DNA from: Inhella sp.
GTDB taxonomy: Bacteria; Pseudomonadota; Gammaproteobacteria; Burkholderiales; Burkholderiaceae_C
Assembly (NCBI RefSeq): GCF_027532025.1
Contig: NZ_JAPZSY010000053.1
Span: 1-64,000, forward strand
Reading direction: 5' to 3'
DNA: 64,000 nucleotides
In this document: positions 63,787-64,000 of the stretch, piece after piece
Layout of the letters: each line of letters opens with the position of its first letter
Numbering within the stretch: position 1 is the stretch's first letter
Notes under the pieces: generated by a model
What the model was told of the DNA's origin: nothing
The model's database searches: none
The model's input: only the letters and a program-made list of their open reading frames with translations
Translations under genes and position numbers: made by a program

Positions 63787-64000
63787 TCAGTAAGCGACGC
63801 CGCCGTACTTGGCGTAGATCGCAACCTCATCGGCGTTCGGCTCAAAGGCTGATTTCAAATCGATTGCGAGTCCTGTCTGTATATACACAATCTTCAGGAG
63901 ACGACCCTGGTTGGTCTTTGACAAAAACCAAAGCGTGGGCGGGTTGGTCTTGTGTCTTGCACGCTTGTCTTCCAAAAGACGCCCTAAGCGGTTCATGAAG
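63787..64000 (-). CDS. BrnT-like toxin, 5' end cut by the window edge
   Basis: The visible 71 or so C-terminal residues read NRLGRLLEDKRARHKTNPPT, LWFLSKTNQGRLLKIVYIQ and FEPNADEVAIYAKYG. These match a small family of ~95-residue toxins that databases often label as ADP-ribosyl-(dinitrogen reductase) hydrolase, although the fold is thought to be that of RelE/BrnT. The ATG-like start seen at 63996 is internal; the real start lies beyond base 64000. It pairs with the antitoxin-like gene downstream. Confidence 0.72.
   Translation of the reverse strand, partial: FMNRLGRLLEDKRARHKTNPPTLWFLSKTNQGRLLKIVYIQTGLAIDLKSAFEPNADEVAIYAKYGGVAY

Overview
The window reads as a single chromosomal stretch of a GC-rich Burkholderiales-type betaproteobacterium. 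The signs are a general porin with a typical Burkholderiales signal peptide, a DUF1840 protein, a PEP-CTERM protein, a HemB with an aspartate-type metal loop, a fused ABC permease/M1 peptidase and IorAB-type molybdenum enzymes. A member of the Rubrivivax/Leptothrix/Inhella neighbourhood is my guess; the sequence does not prove a genus. I see no prophage, integrase, transposase gene, CRISPR array, tRNA or rRNA. Coding density is very high. Many genes overlap by ATGA, GTGA or TTGA, so most features lie in translationally coupled runs.

Layout. 1-326 holds a strong stable-RNA-type promoter pointing out of the left edge. 327-3326 (-) carries a small PTS set (EIIA-Man type, HPr, EI) plus a lipoprotein. 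3399-5070 (+) has a degenerate kinase/receiver protein and a TlpA-like thioredoxin. 5083-10725 (-) is a compact run hemJ, vanZ-like, [2Fe-2S] ferredoxin, alpha/beta hydrolase, dacA-type carboxypeptidase, ybeD, lipB, lipA. It is preceded by a structured ~110-nt RNA with its own promoter and terminator. 10962-12996 (+) is hemB and a CorA transporter. 12983-14504 (-) is ybeY and phoH, with a short leader ORF coupled to phoH. 14534-18264 (+) is a NarL-type two-component system followed by ruvAB. 18354-21023 (-) is a porin, a DUF1840 protein and an HD-GYP protein.

21106-25847 has pcaF-like thiolase and glycerate kinase (+) converging on a paaH-like dehydrogenase and an enoyl-CoA hydratase (-), a beta-oxidation/aromatic-degradation group. 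Then come an MCP (-), oligoendopeptidase F (+), and a periplasmic binding protein coupled to a MASE1-PAS-GGDEF diguanylate cyclase (+). An ABC exporter/M1 peptidase pair, IorAB and an old yellow enzyme (-) follow, the last facing a MerR regulator (+). Next are an HTH-ATPase-STAS protein, a PEP-CTERM protein behind a sigma-54 promoter, and a DAHP synthase (-) under a complete transcription attenuator.

44843-47739 (-) is an unknown low-GC membrane protein and tldD. 48239-50765 is rsmI / yraN-diaA-dolP. 50781-55175 holds an oxidoreductase, a prolidase, two separate 5-formyl-THF cyclo-ligase homologues, a TfoX-like protein and a 260-bp MITE-like element. 55174-63400 (+) is slt, an NDUFA9-like protein, gst, cca, ydeP and fdhD. 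The right edge has a BrnT/BrnA-like toxin-antitoxin pair, with the toxin cut by the window end.

The most interesting signals are non-coding or regulatory: (1) an aromatic-rich leader peptide with mutually exclusive antiterminator and terminator ahead of DAHP synthase; (2) a four-hairpin RNA with an anti-Shine-Dalgarno-like segment ahead of hemJ; (3) a fold-back element with TA flanks that forms the TAG stop codons of both converging neighbours.
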